Below, one piece after another: positions 46,300-47,346 of a stretch of DNA of 47,346 nucleotides. The translations under genes were made by a program, and so were the position numbers. Numbering within the stretch: the first letter of the stretch is position 1; every line of letters begins with the position of its first letter. The notes beneath the pieces are model-generated. The model saw nothing but the letters and a program-made list of their open reading frames with translations. It was not told where the DNA came from and ran no database searches. Source of the DNA: Candidatus Daviesbacteria bacterium. GTDB lineage: Bacteria; Patescibacteriota; Microgenomatia; Daviesbacterales; UBA10151. Location: assembly GCA_021731695.1 (NCBI GenBank), contig JAKFWZ010000030.1, forward strand, positions 1 to 47,346, written 5' to 3'.

Positions 46300-46722
46300 T
46301 TAGGATTCAGGTGTAGGGAAGGCGATAGGCTCGTCGCCTAATCTTGGGATAATAGGTAAGTTGAGTAAGTTGATACCAACGATTTGTCCGAACAAAACTG
46401 TGATGAAGAAGGCTAAAGCTAAGATCGCAAGACCAATTAAAGCATTTACGATTGTGCCTCGTGCTTTACCGATAGCATCTTTATCTCCGCCTGAAGTGAT
46501 CCATTTAAAAGCGCCAATAACTAAATAAATTAAAACAGTGAGTGCAGCAGCAATAAAAACGATTTGTAAAGCATTGGAGATTAATTCACCGGTAGTAGTT
46601 GTTCCGGGATTAACACCAGGAAAAGTTTTAGGATCGATTTTTGTTTCTCTTGGTTGAGCAAATACAGAAGCTGTAGTTAGAAGGTAACCGGCCGATGCGA
46701 TTAAGGCAGAAACTTTTTTCAT
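46300..46722 (-). CDS. VirB2/TrbC-like pilin paralog
   Basis: FKWITSGGDKDAIGKARGTIVNALIGLAILALAFFITVLFGQIVGI. Confidence 0.75.
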   Translation of the reverse strand: MKKVSALIASAGYLLTTASVFAQPRETKIDPKTFPGVNPGTTTTGELISNALQIVFIAAALTVLIYLVIGAFKWITSGGDKDAIGKARGTIVNALIGLAILALAFFITVLFGQIVGINLLNLPIIPRLGDEPIAFPTPES

Positions 46723-46790
46723 CTTTAATAATCGTAGTACTCCGGAAGATATTCTGTCAAGAGGTAGTTTATTTATGCTAATTTATCTAG

Positions 46791-47180
46791 TTAAGGAGCC
46801 TGGTTAAGTTTTGGTAGTGGTCCCTGGTTTAATATGTTGTTGATACCAAGTATCTCTCCGACAAGCGAGATGATAAATAGAGATAGAGCCATCACAGTAA
46901 GTCCGATTATCGCAGTGACTATTTTTTTTCTGGCACCGGCAAGTTTTTCTTTATCTCCTCCTGAGGTAATCCAGTCGAGAGAACCCCAGACAATAAAAAC
47001 TAATCCTCCGAGAATCCCGACAATAAACATAATTTGCAAAACATTGGCAATAACGCTGCCAAGAGAGGTTTCAAAAGGAACGCCGGCTGGGACTTTGCTT
47101 TTTGGTAAACCAATATTTTGGGCAAAAGCGGATATGGGATAGATGAAATAGAGGGAAATTAAAAATAATACTTTTTTCAT
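46791..47180 (-). CDS. VirB2/TrbC-like pilin paralog
   Basis: LDWITSGGDKEKLAGARKKIVTAIIGLTVMALSLFIISLVGEILGI. Confidence 0.75.
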   Translation of the reverse strand: MKKVLFLISLYFIYPISAFAQNIGLPKSKVPAGVPFETSLGSVIANVLQIMFIVGILGGLVFIVWGSLDWITSGGDKEKLAGARKKIVTAIIGLTVMALSLFIISLVGEILGINNILNQGPLPKLNQAP

Positions 47181-47182
47181 TG

Positions 47183-47346
47183 TTAAACAAATAAAGTGAT
47201 ACCGGTAATATATTCAATAAGTTGCATAATGAAGAAGGAAAGAGAGAGCAGAAAGATACCGATAATGGCCCAGGTAATTCTGGCACGGGCTTTTGCAACA
47301 GCTTCTTTATCTCCTCCGGATAAAATCATAGCGACGGCTCCCCAGA
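47183..47346 (-). CDS. VirB2/TrbC-like pilin paralog, truncated by window edge
   Basis: Minus strand: WGAVAMILSGGDKEAVAKARARITWAIIGIFLLSLSFFIMQLIEYITGITLFV*. Confidence 0.75.
   Translation of the reverse strand, partial: WGAVAMILSGGDKEAVAKARARITWAIIGIFLLSLSFFIMQLIEYITGITLFV

Overview
This window looks like a Patescibacteria/CPR chromosome, probably Microgenomates-like. That assignment is inferred from gene content, small-genome style and TGA used as a normal stop. The left half holds housekeeping genes: murB 3' end, hicBA, a VanW protein, thpR, tsaD, valS, rplY, an envelope cluster, jag-yidC-yidD-rnpA-rpmH, then dnaA-oriC-dnaN. The right half (~24-47 kb) is a type IV secretion-like locus: VirB2-like pilin paralogs, VirB6-like, PrgI-like, a TraC/VirB4 N-terminal-like protein, VirB4 ATPase, a transglycosylase-like protein and a C39-like peptidase. 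An opposite-strand block lies between its VirB6-like and PrgI-like modules, carrying brnTA and four proteins of unknown function (627, 651, 117 and 1753 aa). The strongest non-coding signals are: (i) a SAM-clan riboswitch with promoter, aptamer, antiterminator and terminator upstream of an uncharacterised gene; (ii) a very short valS T-box with a candidate GTC specifier; (iii) palindromic repeats inserted in frame inside tsaD and valS; (iv) families of inverted 'word-repeat' elements between genes, some flanking four-helix-bundle (S23) genes and some invading coding linkers; (v) iteron-like GTTATC repeats in the putative oriC; and (vi) a duplicated, orphaned 3' tail of the 1753-aa gene. All calls come from reading the sequence; no homology search or folding was run.
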